A DNA stretch of 64,000 nucleotides from Tepidiformaceae bacterium (GCA_958295975.1 OY282446.1:1279289-1343288), one strand, 5' to 3'; positions 34,324 to 43,482 are shown, counted from the first letter of the stretch. The notes: generated by a model not told the origin, from the sequence alone. Numbers and translations: made by a program.

Positions 34324-35085
34324 TCAGGGGGCGTAGTCCACGCCGAGCTTGGCCAGCTCCGACACCAGCGTCTCCTCCACGATGAGGCCCGCGCCCCAGG
34401 CCCGCACCACGCCGTCCGCGTCGATGAAGAACGTGGTCGGCATCCCCGGCAGGCGGTAGTGCAGCGCGATGGCGCCCTCCGCGTCCAGCAGGGCGGGGTA
34501 GGTCGCGCCGAACTCGTCGAGCATCCCGATGGCCTCGTCGGCGGACTGCTCGAGGTTGACGCCGAGGAAGACGACCTCGCCGCCGAGCGCCTCGTAGGCG
34601 GCCTGGAAGTCGGGGATCTCGGCGCGGCAGGGGCCGCACCAGGTGGCGAACCAGTTGAGCACCACGGGCCTGCCGCGGAAGTCGGAGAGGCGCACGACGC
34701 GGTCGGGAGCGCGCGCGTTGGCCAGCGCGAAGTCGGGCGCGGGCCGTCCCACCTCGGGGCGGATGTCGCGGTCGATCACGCCCGTCGCGAGGTCCGCCGC
34801 GCCGATGGGCTCGTCCGCCGCCGCTTCCGTGGCGACGGGCGTGGCGTCCGCGTCGGGGGACGCGGTGGCGGTGGCGGCGGGCGTGGCATCCGCGTCGGGA
34901 GACGCGACGGCGGTGGCGGTCTGCTCGCTGACGGCGGGAGAGGCGGGCGTCGGGTCGTCGCCGTCGCCCGCGGTGAAGAGCCATGCGGCCAGGACGGCCA
35001 CGCCCACCGCCACCGCCGCCAGCACGGCATGGCCGCCGTACCGTCGCGCCAGCGCGAGCGCCCGTTCGCCCGTCGTTCCGTCCAT
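34324..35085 (-). CDS. TlpA/ResA-like membrane-anchored thioredoxin
   Basis: About 253 residues: an N-terminal membrane anchor (AVLAAVAVGVAVLAAWLF), a Thr/Ala/Asp-rich stalk with an imperfect repeat (ASPDADATP), then an AhpC/TSA-thioredoxin domain with PAPDFALANARAPDRVVRLSDFRGRPVVLNWFATW and the redox motif WCGPC (149-153), a cis-proline loop GMPTTFFID and GVVRAWG. It would reduce disulfides outside the membrane, for example in cytochrome c maturation. ATG 35085 is preferred over GTG 35106. Confidence 0.85.
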   Translation of the reverse strand: MDGTTGERALALARRYGGHAVLAAVAVGVAVLAAWLFTAGDGDDPTPASPAVSEQTATAVASPDADATPAATATASPDADATPVATEAAADEPIGAADLATGVIDRDIRPEVGRPAPDFALANARAPDRVVRLSDFRGRPVVLNWFATWCGPCRAEIPDFQAAYEALGGEVVFLGVNLEQSADEAIGMLDEFGATYPALLDAEGAIALHYRLPGMPTTFFIDADGVVRAWGAGLIVEETLVSELAKLGVDYAP

Positions 35086-35157
35086 CGTTCGGCCCCATCG
35101 TGCCACGCCCGCCGCGAACGGGGCGCGGTTGCGGCAAGAAAGGGGAAAGCGCCGCGC

Positions 35158-36126
35158 TCACTCCCCGCGCTTCGGCTCGCGCGGCTCCTCGTCGTCGTGG
35201 AGGACGAGGCCGCGGAGCAGCCGCCGGAGCACGTCGCGCAGGCGCGCCGGTTCGCGCGACGGGTCGTCGTAGTCGCCGCGCATGACGCGGGGGTATTCGG
35301 CGGCCAGCTCCGCGCCCAGCAGGAGCACGTTGGCGCTCACGAACATGAGGAAGAGGAAGGTCACGACCGCGCCGAGGGAGCCGAACACGAGGTCGTAGCG
35401 CGTGAAGGACTGGATGTAGAAGCTGAAGGCCAGCTTCACGGTTTCAAAGAGGAGGGCGGCCAGCAGCGCGCCCGGCCAGACGTGGCGCAGGCGCACGTGC
35501 GTGGCGGGCACCAGCCAGTAGAGGAGGGCGAAGGCGACGCAGGAGATGGCGGCGGGGGCGAGGAAGGAGGCGACGGCCCAGCCGAACCCCAGCTGGCGCG
35601 CGATCTCCCCGAGCACGGGCGCGTCCTCGACCGCCGAGCGCGTCACGCTCAGGGCCGTCGTGGCCCCCAGCGAGAGCAGGAAGAGCGTGCCCAGCATGGC
35701 CAGCATCCCGAAGTCGACCAGCTTCTGACGCACGAAGGGGCGCTTGCCGGAGAGGTCGAAGGCGATGTCGAGGGAGCGGCGGATGACGCCGAACATGGCG
35801 CTCGCGGTCCAGGCCATGCCCACGAAGCCCAGCAGCCCCAGCGCGCCGCTGGAGGGGCCGGTCAGTTCGCGCACCGCGTTCTCCACGTTGCCCGCGCCGG
35901 CGGCGTCCACGGGCAGCAGGCCGGTGAGCTCGGCGATGAGGTCGCGCTGGATGTCGCTGTCGCGCAGCACCAGCCCGAGCACGGCGATGGCGAGGATGAC
36001 GAGCGGGAAGAGGGAGAAGAGCACGTAGTAGGAGATGGCGGCGGCCATCTGCATGCAGTTGTCGTCGGCGAACTCGCGCAGCGTGTGTTGCGCCAGCTGC
36101 CCCACGTGCCGCAGCGCCAGCAGCAT
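35158..36126 (-). CDS. YihY/BrkB-family inner membrane protein
   Basis: A 322-residue protein with about six membrane segments and the family's hallmarks: REFADDNCMQMAAAISYYVLFSLFPLVILAIAV, LLGFVGMAWTASAMFGVIRRSLDIAF, YWLVPATHVRLRHVWPGALLAALLFE and FSFYIQSFTRYDLVFGSLGAVVTFLFLMFVSANVLLLGAELAAEYPR. The family was once called ribonuclease BN in error; its role is uncertain. ATG 36126 follows TAGCAT by six bases. Confidence 0.9.
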   Translation of the reverse strand: MLLALRHVGQLAQHTLREFADDNCMQMAAAISYYVLFSLFPLVILAIAVLGLVLRDSDIQRDLIAELTGLLPVDAAGAGNVENAVRELTGPSSGALGLLGFVGMAWTASAMFGVIRRSLDIAFDLSGKRPFVRQKLVDFGMLAMLGTLFLLSLGATTALSVTRSAVEDAPVLGEIARQLGFGWAVASFLAPAAISCVAFALLYWLVPATHVRLRHVWPGALLAALLFETVKLAFSFYIQSFTRYDLVFGSLGAVVTFLFLMFVSANVLLLGAELAAEYPRVMRGDYDDPSREPARLRDVLRRLLRGLVLHDDEEPREPKRGE

Positions 36127-36132
36127 CGCCTC

Positions 36133-36138
36133 ATGCTA
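36133..36138 (-). promoter_or_regulatory. -10-like TAGCAT of the YihY gene
   Basis: TAGCAT ends six bases before ATG 36126, the leaderless pattern common in this window. Confidence 0.4.
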
Positions 36139-36218
36139 GGCGCGCCTTCGCGCGGGGGCCAACGGCGCGCGCCACCTGCATCTTGCTGATACGAACATGC
36201 ATTCTCATTCTGCCGCCC

Positions 36219-36839
36219 ATGTCGCTTCCCGATGCATCCTTCACGCCCCCGCCCGTGCGCCAGCTGCTGCTCACGCGCACGGCCAACCGCCCCAACCGGC
36301 CCTTCGCGGGCGGGCTCGCCGCCTTCCTCACCATCCACCAGACCGGCAACCGCCGCCGCGGGGCCGACGCCCATGCCCACGCCCGCTGGCTGGCGCGCGC
36401 GGCCCCGTATTCGTGGCACGCCACCATCGACGACCGCGAGGTCTGGCAGTCGCTCGACTGGAGCGAGCAGGGCTGGCACGCGGGCGACGGGCGCGAGGGG
36501 CCCGGCAACACCGGCGCCATCGGCCTCGAAATCTGCATGCACGAGGGCATCGACGCGGCCCGCGCCGACGCCAACGCGGCCTGGCTCGCGGCCCGCCTGC
36601 GCGCGGCCGGGCACGGGCGCTCCGGCATCGTCCAGCACCACCGCTGGACGGGGAAGAACTGCCCGGAGCTGATCCGCGCCGAGCCGGGGCGCTGGGAGCG
36701 TTTCCTGGAGCGCGTGGCCCGCTTCGAGGCGCTGGAGGCGTCCGCCGGCGTGGAGGCGCGGCTGGACGGGTTCGAGCGCCGCCTCGCGGCCCTGGAGGCG
36801 TCCGTCGCTCGAACGGGGGCCCGCGACGCGCTAGGATAG
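36219..36839 (+). CDS. N-acetylmuramoyl-L-alanine amidase (Amidase_2 fold)
   Basis: A 206-residue peptidoglycan amidase. The zinc-site pattern is clear: FLTIHQTGN (first His), GWHAGDG, GAIGLEICMHEG and QHHRWTGKNCPELIR (second His and the Cys). A C-terminal helical tail (ARFEALEASAGVEARLDGFERRLAALEASV) is a short coiled coil. There is no signal peptide, so it resembles phage endolysins or gene-transfer-agent lysins. ATG 36219 begins just before the domain. It stands next to tRNA-Thr and 3 kb from a tail-like protein, which hints at a prophage remnant. Confidence 0.82.
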   Translation: MSLPDASFTPPPVRQLLLTRTANRPNRPFAGGLAAFLTIHQTGNRRRGADAHAHARWLARAAPYSWHATIDDREVWQSLDWSEQGWHAGDGREGPGNTGAIGLEICMHEGIDAARADANAAWLAARLRAAGHGRSGIVQHHRWTGKNCPELIRAEPGRWERFLERVARFEALEASAGVEARLDGFERRLAALEASVARTGARDALG

Positions 36840-36848
36840 GGGGCGCGG

Positions 36849-36924
<76 letters not shown>

Positions 36925-37009
36925 TCCCCCGACTATCCGCGCGCGCCAACGGCGAACCGGCGCGTGGCAACCCCCGTGGCAAGGCGCATACTGGGCGCGG
37001 GGGGACGCC

Positions 37010-37816
37010 ATGCGCGCACGCGACGCCTGGCTCCGGCAGGGGGCGCTGCTGGGGAGCGCCTGCGTCCTGATGCTCGCCGTCGGGTTCGCCGCCAGCGCGA
37101 CCGGGCCCGCGCCCGCGACGGGCTGTACGGAGGCCGCGCTGGGCGGCGCGCGCGCGGAGCACGCGGCACTGGCGGCGGACTGCGACGCGCTGCTGGCCTC
37201 GCGGGCCGCGCTGGCCGGCGCCGGAGCGCTGAACTGGAGCGCGGGTGCGCCGCTCGCGGAGTGGGACGGCGTGACCGTCTCCGGCGAGCCGCCGCGCGTG
37301 ATCGGGCTGGACCTGCGCGCCCGCGGCCTGACGGGTGCCATCCCGCTGCAGCTGGCGGACCTGACGGCGCTGGAAAGCCTCGCCCTTTCCGGCAACATGC
37401 TGACGGGCTGTATCCCCAACGCGCTCTGGAGCGTGGCGGACAAGGACCTGCCGGATGTGGGGCTGGCGGACTGCAATCCGCCTGTGTCCATCGCGCCGAA
37501 CGGTGCACCATTTGGTCCTGGCACGTACAGAATCGAAGGCGTCACCTTCAACGTTCCAGTTGGCGCACACGTCTCAATCCCCTGGATCGAGACCCAGCTT
37601 TGTCCGGAGGAAACGCCATGTAACCCCTTGATCATCATCGATGACGAAAGCAGTGGGTCCTGGATGGCTTTGGACACGAAGACCGGGGCTGAAAATTATC
37701 GTATCATCCAGTCACAGATTGGCGCTAGCGAACAGAACAGCAGCAAAGTTTCAGCCGTCAATTCCCTGTTTGACCATATTGCCAACTCCGCTCGTCTTAC
37801 GATCAGGGTAGACTAA
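37010..37816 (+). CDS. Secreted LRR protein, tandem copy 1
   Basis: 268 residues. A signal-like N-terminus (LLGSACVLMLAVGFAASA) is followed by the Cys-capped domain GCTEAALGGARAEHAALAADCDALL, then LNWSAGAPLAEWDGVTVSG and two or three LRRs (GLDLRARGLTGAIPLQL, LALSGNMLTGCIP). After NALWSVADKDLPDVGLADC the sequence becomes AT-richer and divergent: GTYRIEGVTFNVPVG, SGSWMALDTKTGAE and the ending FDHIANSARL. The N-terminal 130 residues are nearly identical to copy 3. Probably a surface-exposed binding protein. Confidence 0.78.
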   Translation: MRARDAWLRQGALLGSACVLMLAVGFAASATGPAPATGCTEAALGGARAEHAALAADCDALLASRAALAGAGALNWSAGAPLAEWDGVTVSGEPPRVIGLDLRARGLTGAIPLQLADLTALESLALSGNMLTGCIPNALWSVADKDLPDVGLADCNPPVSIAPNGAPFGPGTYRIEGVTFNVPVGAHVSIPWIETQLCPEETPCNPLIIIDDESSGSWMALDTKTGAENYRIIQSQIGASEQNSSKVSAVNSLFDHIANSARLTIRVD

Positions 37817-37836
37817 ATGAAATACTGGCTGGTGGC

Positions 37837-38739
37837 ATGGCCGCACTGATGCGGGGGAAGCGCGCGGGCCTGCTGGCGCTGGGGGCGGCGCTCGCCACGA
37901 TGCTGGCGCTGGGCGTCACGCTGGGCGTGGCGCAGCGCGGGGACGCGCCCACGACGGGCTGTACGGAGGCCGCGCTGGGCGGCGCGCGCGCGGAGCACGC
38001 GGAACTGGCGGCGGACTGCGACGCGCTGCTGGCCTCGCGCGATGCGCTGGCCGGAGCCGGGGCGCTGGACTGGAGCGCTGGCGCGCCGCTCGCGGAGTGG
38101 GACGGCGTGACCGTCTCCGGTGAGCCGTCGCGCGTGACCGGGCTGGACCTGCGCGCCCGCGGCCTGACGGGAAGCATCCCGACACAGCTGGGGAGTCTGA
38201 CGGCGCTGACGGCCCTCGACCTGTCGGACAACGCGCTCACGGGGAGCATCCCGGCTGGGATGCGGGAGCTGCCGCCCACGCTCGCGACGCTCCACCTCGC
38301 CGGCAACTCGTTCACGGGCTGCATCGACGAGCGACTGCGGCTGGCGGAGACGAACGACCTCGCGGCGCTCATGACGGCGCGCAGCCTCGTTTGGTGCCCT
38401 GTGGCAACAGCGCCCAAGGTGCAGCCGCTTGCCGCGGGCACCTATCATATCGACAATGAATTAATTATTGATATTCCAGTGGATGGTCCACAGGTGAAAG
38501 CGTTTGCCATCATCATTGCCAGTGTTAGCGGCGGCGGTGGCGGAATTTATCACTGCCTGTCTGATATTAACGAACAGAGGCAAGTGTGTTTCTCGGCTCA
38601 CACTGGAGAGGAAGGAGTGCGCGGGCCAGCAAATACTACCACACGGCCCGGCGTACCTGACACGAGCACCGCCTCTGTTCCTGCTGGTCTGGATGAAGTG
38701 TTCGACAAAATCGCGGCAACGGCGAGACTCGTGCCATGA
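37837..38739 (+). CDS. Secreted LRR protein, tandem copy 2
   Basis: 300 residues, starting MAALMRGKRAGLLALGAALATMLALG, the same leader as copy 3. The GCTEAALGGARAEHAELAADCDALL domain is followed by three LRRs (IPTQLGSLTALTALDLSDNALTGS, LATLHLAGNSFTGC). From about residue 195 the sequence is AT-richer and unlike its neighbours except for GTYHIDNELIIDIPV and the ending FDKIAATAR. AATACT lies ten bases before ATG 37837. It begins 21 bases after copy 1. Confidence 0.78.
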   Translation: MAALMRGKRAGLLALGAALATMLALGVTLGVAQRGDAPTTGCTEAALGGARAEHAELAADCDALLASRDALAGAGALDWSAGAPLAEWDGVTVSGEPSRVTGLDLRARGLTGSIPTQLGSLTALTALDLSDNALTGSIPAGMRELPPTLATLHLAGNSFTGCIDERLRLAETNDLAALMTARSLVWCPVATAPKVQPLAAGTYHIDNELIIDIPVDGPQVKAFAIIIASVSGGGGGIYHCLSDINEQRQVCFSAHTGEEGVRGPANTTTRPGVPDTSTASVPAGLDEVFDKIAATARLVP

Positions 38740-38787
38740 AACAGGGTGCCTTCGTCGCCGTGGTGCTCGCGCCATGATGCCCACCGT

Positions 38788-38818
38788 CCCCGCGCGACAT
38801 TGGCCGCTTGGCACTGCG
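38788..38818 (+). repeat. 31-bp direct repeat, copy 1
   Basis: A GC-rich segment containing GACATTGGCCGCTTGGC lies upstream of LRR copy 3. The same 31 bases, with one difference, recur at 39673-39703. Confidence 0.75.
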
Positions 38819-38856
38819 TGCGGCGGCAAAGGCGTACACTGCGTACGGAGGCCGCG

Positions 38857-39654
38857 ATGGCCGCACTGATGCGGGGGAAGCGCGCGGGCCTGCTGGTGCT
38901 GGCGGCGGCGCTCGCCACGATGCTGGCGCTGGGCGTGACGCTGGGCGTGACGCAGCGCGGGGATGCGCCCGGCGCGGCGGGCTGTACGGAGTCCGCGACG
39001 GGCGGCGCGCGCGCGGAGCACGCGGAACTGGCGGCGGACTGCGATGCGCTGCTGGCGTCGCGCGACGCGCTGGCCGGAGCCGGGGCGCTGAACTGGAGCA
39101 CGGACACGGCGCTCGCGGAGTGGGACGGCGTGACCGTCTCCGGCGAGCCGTCGCGCGTGACCGGGCTGGACCTGCGCGCCCGCGGCCTGGCGGGCGCCAT
39201 CCCCGCGCAACTGGCGAGCCTGACCGCGTTGACGGCCCTCGCACTGTCCGGCAACGCGCTGACGGGCTGCATCCCCAACGCGCTCTGGAGCGTGGCGGAT
39301 AAGGACCTGCCGGATGTGGAGCTGCCGGACTGTACTCTGCCCATGGCCAAGGGAACAGGTGACTCGGTGTTGGGCTCCGGTACATACAACATCGTAGGGC
39401 TCACGTTCGATGTTCCGTCTGGCGGACGCATTGTCCTCCCCTATATCGAAATCCCCACTTGTGCGGAAGACCAAGGAGAATATTGCCCTTCCACAGTAGT
39501 CGTGATTCGGGACGTGGAGAGCGAATCCAGTCTATTTTTGGACGCAGATAATGGTATGGAATTTGCTCGTCGGATCCGGGCACAAGGTGATGCTGGCGTT
39601 CGTGCTAACGATCTGTTCGATCGCATCGCCAACTCCGCACGGCCATCACCTTGA
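38857..39654 (+). CDS. Secreted LRR protein, tandem copy 3
   Basis: 265 residues. Leader MAALMRGKRAGLLVLAAALATMLALG, then GCTESATGGARAEHAELAADCDALL, LNWSTDTALAEWDGVTVSG, short LRRs (IPAQLASLTALTALALSGNALTGC) and NALWSVADKDLPDVELPDC. The AT-richer C-terminal half has GTYNIVGLTFDVPSGGRIVLPYIE, VVVIRDVESESSLFLDADNG and the ending FDRIANSAR. GGAGG precedes ATG 38857. The 5' two thirds are almost the same as copies 1 and 2, while the 3' part differs, as if ends had been exchanged. Confidence 0.78.
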   Translation: MAALMRGKRAGLLVLAAALATMLALGVTLGVTQRGDAPGAAGCTESATGGARAEHAELAADCDALLASRDALAGAGALNWSTDTALAEWDGVTVSGEPSRVTGLDLRARGLAGAIPAQLASLTALTALALSGNALTGCIPNALWSVADKDLPDVELPDCTLPMAKGTGDSVLGSGTYNIVGLTFDVPSGGRIVLPYIEIPTCAEDQGEYCPSTVVVIRDVESESSLFLDADNGMEFARRIRAQGDAGVRANDLFDRIANSARPSP

Positions 39655-39672
39655 TGTGATTGTGCCAGCCGC

Positions 39673-39703
39673 CCCCGCGCGACATTGGCCGCTTGGCGCT
39701 GCG
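39673..39703 (+). repeat. 31-bp direct repeat, copy 2
   Basis: Second copy of the repeat, now between LRR copy 3 and the tail-like gene. The two copies bracket the whole of LRR copy 3. Confidence 0.75.
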
Positions 39704-39731
39704 CCCACCCTGCGCGCAGCCTCGCCCGCGC

Positions 39732-41708
39732 ATGAAGGCCATCTCCGCCACGCTGCGCGCCCACCAGCGCGGCCCCGCCCGCCTGCCCCACGTGCGCGCC
39801 ATCGCGCGGGCCGAACGCTGGGGCGTCCCCCTGCTGCCCTGGCGGCGGCTGTACCGCGGCGCTGAGCGCGACTGCCCCCACGCGCTGGCGGTGTCCGGCG
39901 GGGCGGTCGTGCGCGCGCGCAACGACGGCGGCGCGCTGGCCGTCTCGCGCGTGGCCAGCCCCGGCCCCGCCTCCGCGTGGGGCGTCTGGAGCGCGCTCGG
40001 CGCGGCGGCGAGCGGTACGGGCGTGGCCCTGGCCGCGCGCGGCGCGGAGGTCCTGCTCCTCTCCGTCGCGCCCGACGCGCGCGCCCTCCAGCTGCGCCGC
40101 AGCGCCGACGGCGGGGCCAGCTGGGGGGCGGCGACGACGCTCGCGCGCGAAACCGCGGCCATCGCCTGGACGGCCATCGCCGTGCGCGCCTCCGACGGCG
40201 ACGCCTGCGCCTTCTACGCGCTGGCCGGGGGCGCGTTGAAGCGCCTGCGCCGCACCGGCGGGCGCTGGGAAACGGCGGGCACGGCCTGGACGCGCGGCGG
40301 CGGCGTCTCCGCCATCGGCGGCGTGGCCGCCCTCCACGACGGCGCGGACTACCGCCTGATCGTGTGCGGACGCGCCCGCTCGCCCGCGACGAAGCACGTG
40401 TGGTCGTGCCTCATGGGCGATGGCGGCTTCCCCGCCGACCGCTGGTCCGGCCTCAACGCGATCGCGGAATCGGACGCCGCCTCCGCGCGCGAGTTCGCGG
40501 GGCCGGGCATCTTCCGCCCGGGCGGCGTCGACCAGCGCGCCTGCTTCGCCGCGCGCGACGCCGGGGCGGACGGGCGCGCCCGCGTCTTCACGAGCCATCC
40601 CCCCGCGCTCACGGGCGGCAACCCCGCGGGCTGGTCCGAGCCGGAGCCGCACGAGGCCGCCTCCGCCCATGGCCTCGCCGTGGCCGCGCCCGACGCCGCC
40701 AACGTCTGGGCCGCCGCCCCCGGCGGCGTCTGGCACGCGCGGCTGGCGGGCGCGATCGACGTGAGCGCGCGCGTGGTCGAGGCCTCTTGGCGGCTGACCC
40801 CCTTCGGTGCCCGCGCGCGGCTCGCGCTCGCCGCCTCCGGCGGCGGCCTCGACGCCCTCGCGCCCGGCGGCACCGTCGAGATCGCGCCCGGCTACCGCTC
40901 CGGCGCGGGCGGCGCGCCCGAATACGGCGCGGCCCTGCACGCCGCCATCGACCGCGTCCTGCGCGAGACGGACGGGACGGGCGCGCGCCTCACGCTCGAA
41001 TGCTCCGGCCACTGGGAGCGCCTCGCCGCCTGGCGCGCCCCGCAGGTCTGGCAGTCGCCCGCGGGCGCGCGCACGCGCGAAGCCCTCTTCCGGCGGCTCT
41101 GCGGGCGCGCGGGCGTGCGCGTCAGCGGCGGGGGCGGGCCGCGCTGGTCCGGCGATCGCCCCGCCTTCGCCCTCGCCCCCGGCGAATCCGGCCTCGCCGC
41201 CGCCCGCCGCCTGCTGGCCGTGACCGACGAGGCCGTCGTCTCCGACGGCGACGGGCTGGCCGTCTCCGCGCCCGCCGCGGCGCCGGTCGAGAGCTACGGC
41301 GCGGGCGGCCACCCCATCGCCAGCCTCGCCCTGCGCGCGGGCGCGCCCGCCGCCAACTGGGTGCGCCTGCGGGGCCCCGACGGCGACGCCGACGCGCACG
41401 ACTTCGCCGGCATCGCCCGCGACGGCGCGCGCCTGCGCCTCGTGCGCGCCCACGCCGCCGCCGGGGCACCCGCTCGCGCCCATGCCGCCGCCGCCCTCGC
41501 GCAAGCGCGCCGCGAGGAGCGCGCGGGCCTGCTCGTGGCCCCCTTCCACGCCGGGCTGGAGCTGTTCGACGCCGTCGCCGTCACGGACGCGCGCCTCGGC
41601 CTGCGCGCCCGCGCCTTCCGCGTCGTGGAGGCGGGCATGGAGTACGTCCGCCGCCCCGGACGCCGCCCGCGCTACGACAGCGTCCTCGGCCTGGGGGCGA
41701 TGGACTGA
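39732..41708 (+). CDS. Large protein with Asp-box motif, phage-tail-hub-like C-terminus
   Basis: 658 residues, no signal peptide, very Ala-rich. The first 330 residues read like a sialidase-type propeller with an Asp-box (RRSADGGASWGAATTLA). The C-terminal half (ARTREALFRRLCGRAGVRVSG, LAPGESGLAAARRLLAVTDEAVVSDGDGLAV, FRVVEAGMEYVRR) has the feel of a tail hub or late-control protein. This assignment is by pattern only and is weak. The small protein downstream overlaps its stop by one base. With the amidase at 36.2 kb it may be the remains of a phage or tail-derived particle. Confidence 0.6.
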   Translation: MKAISATLRAHQRGPARLPHVRAIARAERWGVPLLPWRRLYRGAERDCPHALAVSGGAVVRARNDGGALAVSRVASPGPASAWGVWSALGAAASGTGVALAARGAEVLLLSVAPDARALQLRRSADGGASWGAATTLARETAAIAWTAIAVRASDGDACAFYALAGGALKRLRRTGGRWETAGTAWTRGGGVSAIGGVAALHDGADYRLIVCGRARSPATKHVWSCLMGDGGFPADRWSGLNAIAESDAASAREFAGPGIFRPGGVDQRACFAARDAGADGRARVFTSHPPALTGGNPAGWSEPEPHEAASAHGLAVAAPDAANVWAAAPGGVWHARLAGAIDVSARVVEASWRLTPFGARARLALAASGGGLDALAPGGTVEIAPGYRSGAGGAPEYGAALHAAIDRVLRETDGTGARLTLECSGHWERLAAWRAPQVWQSPAGARTREALFRRLCGRAGVRVSGGGGPRWSGDRPAFALAPGESGLAAARRLLAVTDEAVVSDGDGLAVSAPAAAPVESYGAGGHPIASLALRAGAPAANWVRLRGPDGDADAHDFAGIARDGARLRLVRAHAAAGAPARAHAAAALAQARREERAGLLVAPFHAGLELFDAVAVTDARLGLRARAFRVVEAGMEYVRRPGRRPRYDSVLGLGAMD

Positions 41709-41920
41709 TGGCGGTGCTGCGCGGCAGGCTCGTGCGCTTCGACGGGGCCGCCTGGCGCGCGGTCGTGCGGCTCGACGGCTCCGCCTCCATGGAGCTGGCG
41801 GGCGTGGCCGTGAGCCGCGCCATCCCGCCCGCCGAGCTGCTCGCGGGGCGCGCCGTGCTGGTGGACACGGGCGAGGACGGCGACCCCGCCGAGGGCGTCC
41901 TCACCGCCGTCACGGCCTGA
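41708..41920 (+). CDS. Small protein coupled to the tail-like gene
   Basis: A 70-residue protein (MAVLRGRLVRFDGAAWRAVVRLDGSASMELAGVAVS) with a likely five-strand beta-barrel pattern. It shares one base with the preceding stop (TGATG), so it is cotranslated. It could be a baseplate or spike-like partner, or simply a small OB-fold protein; no family was recognised. Confidence 0.55.
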   Translation: MAVLRGRLVRFDGAAWRAVVRLDGSASMELAGVAVSRAIPPAELLAGRAVLVDTGEDGDPAEGVLTAVTA

Positions 41921-41925
41921 CGCGA

Positions 41926-43482
41926 ATGGCCCGCTGGGGGCGCGCGTGTACACTTGAATCCCATGCCCGCGCGCCCCTTCCGCCGAAACGCCGCCCGGTG
42001 ACGCTTCGCCCACGCACGGCGCGCGCCCCGAACCCCGCGGGGTCCACCTTCGCCTCCCTGCGCGAGCGCGAATTCGCCTGGTACTTCGCGGGCAACGCGG
42101 CCTTCTTCATGGCCATGCAGATGCAGTTCGTGCTGCGCGCGCAGCTGGCCTACGACCTCACCGGCCAGGCCTCCGCGCTGGGCATCGTCACGGCGGGGGC
42201 CTCCATCCCCATGATCTTCATCGCCCCCGTGGGCGGGCTCATCGCCGACCGCGTGAACAAGCGCACGCTCCTGATCGTGACGCAGACGGCGGCGGCGCTC
42301 GTCAGCCTGGCCACCACGCTGCTCATCCTCACGGGCCTGATCGCCTACTGGCACCTCTTCCTGCTGGCCTTCTCGGCGGGCGCCATCTTCTCCCTGAACA
42401 TGCCCGCGCGGCAGGCGCTCGTGCCCCTGCTCGTGCCCCAGCACATGCTCACCAACGCCGTCTCCCTGCAGATGAGCGGCATGAACCTCACGCGCATCCT
42501 CGCGCCCGCCCTCGGCGGCCTCCTCATCGCCCCCCTGGGCGCCATCGGCGCGGGCGCGGGCGGCGGCGTCGGCTGGGTCTACGCGCTCACCTGCGTCCTC
42601 TTCGTGGTCGCCGTCGCCTCCGAGTTCCGCCTGCCCGTGCACGGCATGAAGACGGAGCCCGAGGAGGCCGAGGACTTCCGCACGGGCCTCACCTCCGGCT
42701 TCCGCTTCGTCGCCCGCACGCCCGTCATCGCCATGCTGCTCGTGGCGGGCATGCTCATGCCCTTCTTCGCCTTCCCCGTGCAGGTCATGCTGCCCGTGTT
42801 CGCGGAGGACGTGTTCGGCGTGCGCGGCGGCGGCGGCTTCGGCCTGCTCATGGGCGCGGGCGGCGTTGGCGGGCTCATCGGCACCATCATCTCCGCCAAC
42901 CTCGACCGCCGCCCCCACAAGGGCCGCATCATGTTCGTGGGCGCGCTCATCATGGGCGGCTTCCTCATCGCCTTCGGCTCCACCGGCGTGTTCGCCCTGG
43001 GGCTGCTCTTCATGGCCGCCAGCAACGTCGGCCAGATGCTCTTCATGTCCTCCAACAACACCGCCGTGCAGGCGATCACGCCGGAGGACCTGCGCGGGCG
43101 CGTGATGTCGATCATGCTCATGTCCTTCGGCGTCATGCCCCTCGGCACCGTGCCCCTCACCTTCGCCGCCGACCGCTTCGGCGCGCCCGCCGTCGTCGTC
43201 GTCTCCATGATCGGGATGCTCGCCGTCATCGTCCTCGCCTTCGCGCTCGTGCCGCGCTTCCGCAACCTGCGCCTCGACGTGAGGGAGGACGCCGCCATTT
43301 CGTCCGTGCGCGCGGCGGCGCTGGTGGCGTCGGGCGAGCTCACGCGCGCCGAGGCCGACCGCCTCAGCGGCCGCGTCCGCCGCGCCCCCCTGCCGCGAGG
43401 CACGCCCATCGCCCCCCGCCCCGCCGACCGCGCGGAGCGCCCCGCCCCGCCCGAGGGCGCCGCCCCCGCGCCCCCGCCGTGA
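41926..43482 (+). CDS. MFS transporter (enterobactin-exporter-like, MFS_3)
   Basis: About 518 residues with twelve membrane segments. After a charged N-terminus come FASLREREFAWYFAGNAAFFMAMQMQFVLRAQLAYDLTG, GGLIADRVNKRTLLIVTQ (loop 2-3 motif), NMPARQALVPLLVPQHMLTNAVSLQ, NNTAVQAITPEDLRGRVMSIMLMSFGVMPLG and a Pro-rich cytoplasmic tail. This is the multidrug/siderophore-exporter branch. Start is uncertain: ATG 41926 lies just after the upstream gene, GTG 41998 gives a more usual N-terminus. The LLM gene overlaps its stop. Confidence 0.85.
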   Translation: MARWGRACTLESHARAPLPPKRRPVTLRPRTARAPNPAGSTFASLREREFAWYFAGNAAFFMAMQMQFVLRAQLAYDLTGQASALGIVTAGASIPMIFIAPVGGLIADRVNKRTLLIVTQTAAALVSLATTLLILTGLIAYWHLFLLAFSAGAIFSLNMPARQALVPLLVPQHMLTNAVSLQMSGMNLTRILAPALGGLLIAPLGAIGAGAGGGVGWVYALTCVLFVVAVASEFRLPVHGMKTEPEEAEDFRTGLTSGFRFVARTPVIAMLLVAGMLMPFFAFPVQVMLPVFAEDVFGVRGGGGFGLLMGAGGVGGLIGTIISANLDRRPHKGRIMFVGALIMGGFLIAFGSTGVFALGLLFMAASNVGQMLFMSSNNTAVQAITPEDLRGRVMSIMLMSFGVMPLGTVPLTFAADRFGAPAVVVVSMIGMLAVIVLAFALVPRFRNLRLDVREDAAISSVRAAALVASGELTRAEADRLSGRVRRAPLPRGTPIAPRPADRAERPAPPEGAAPAPPP

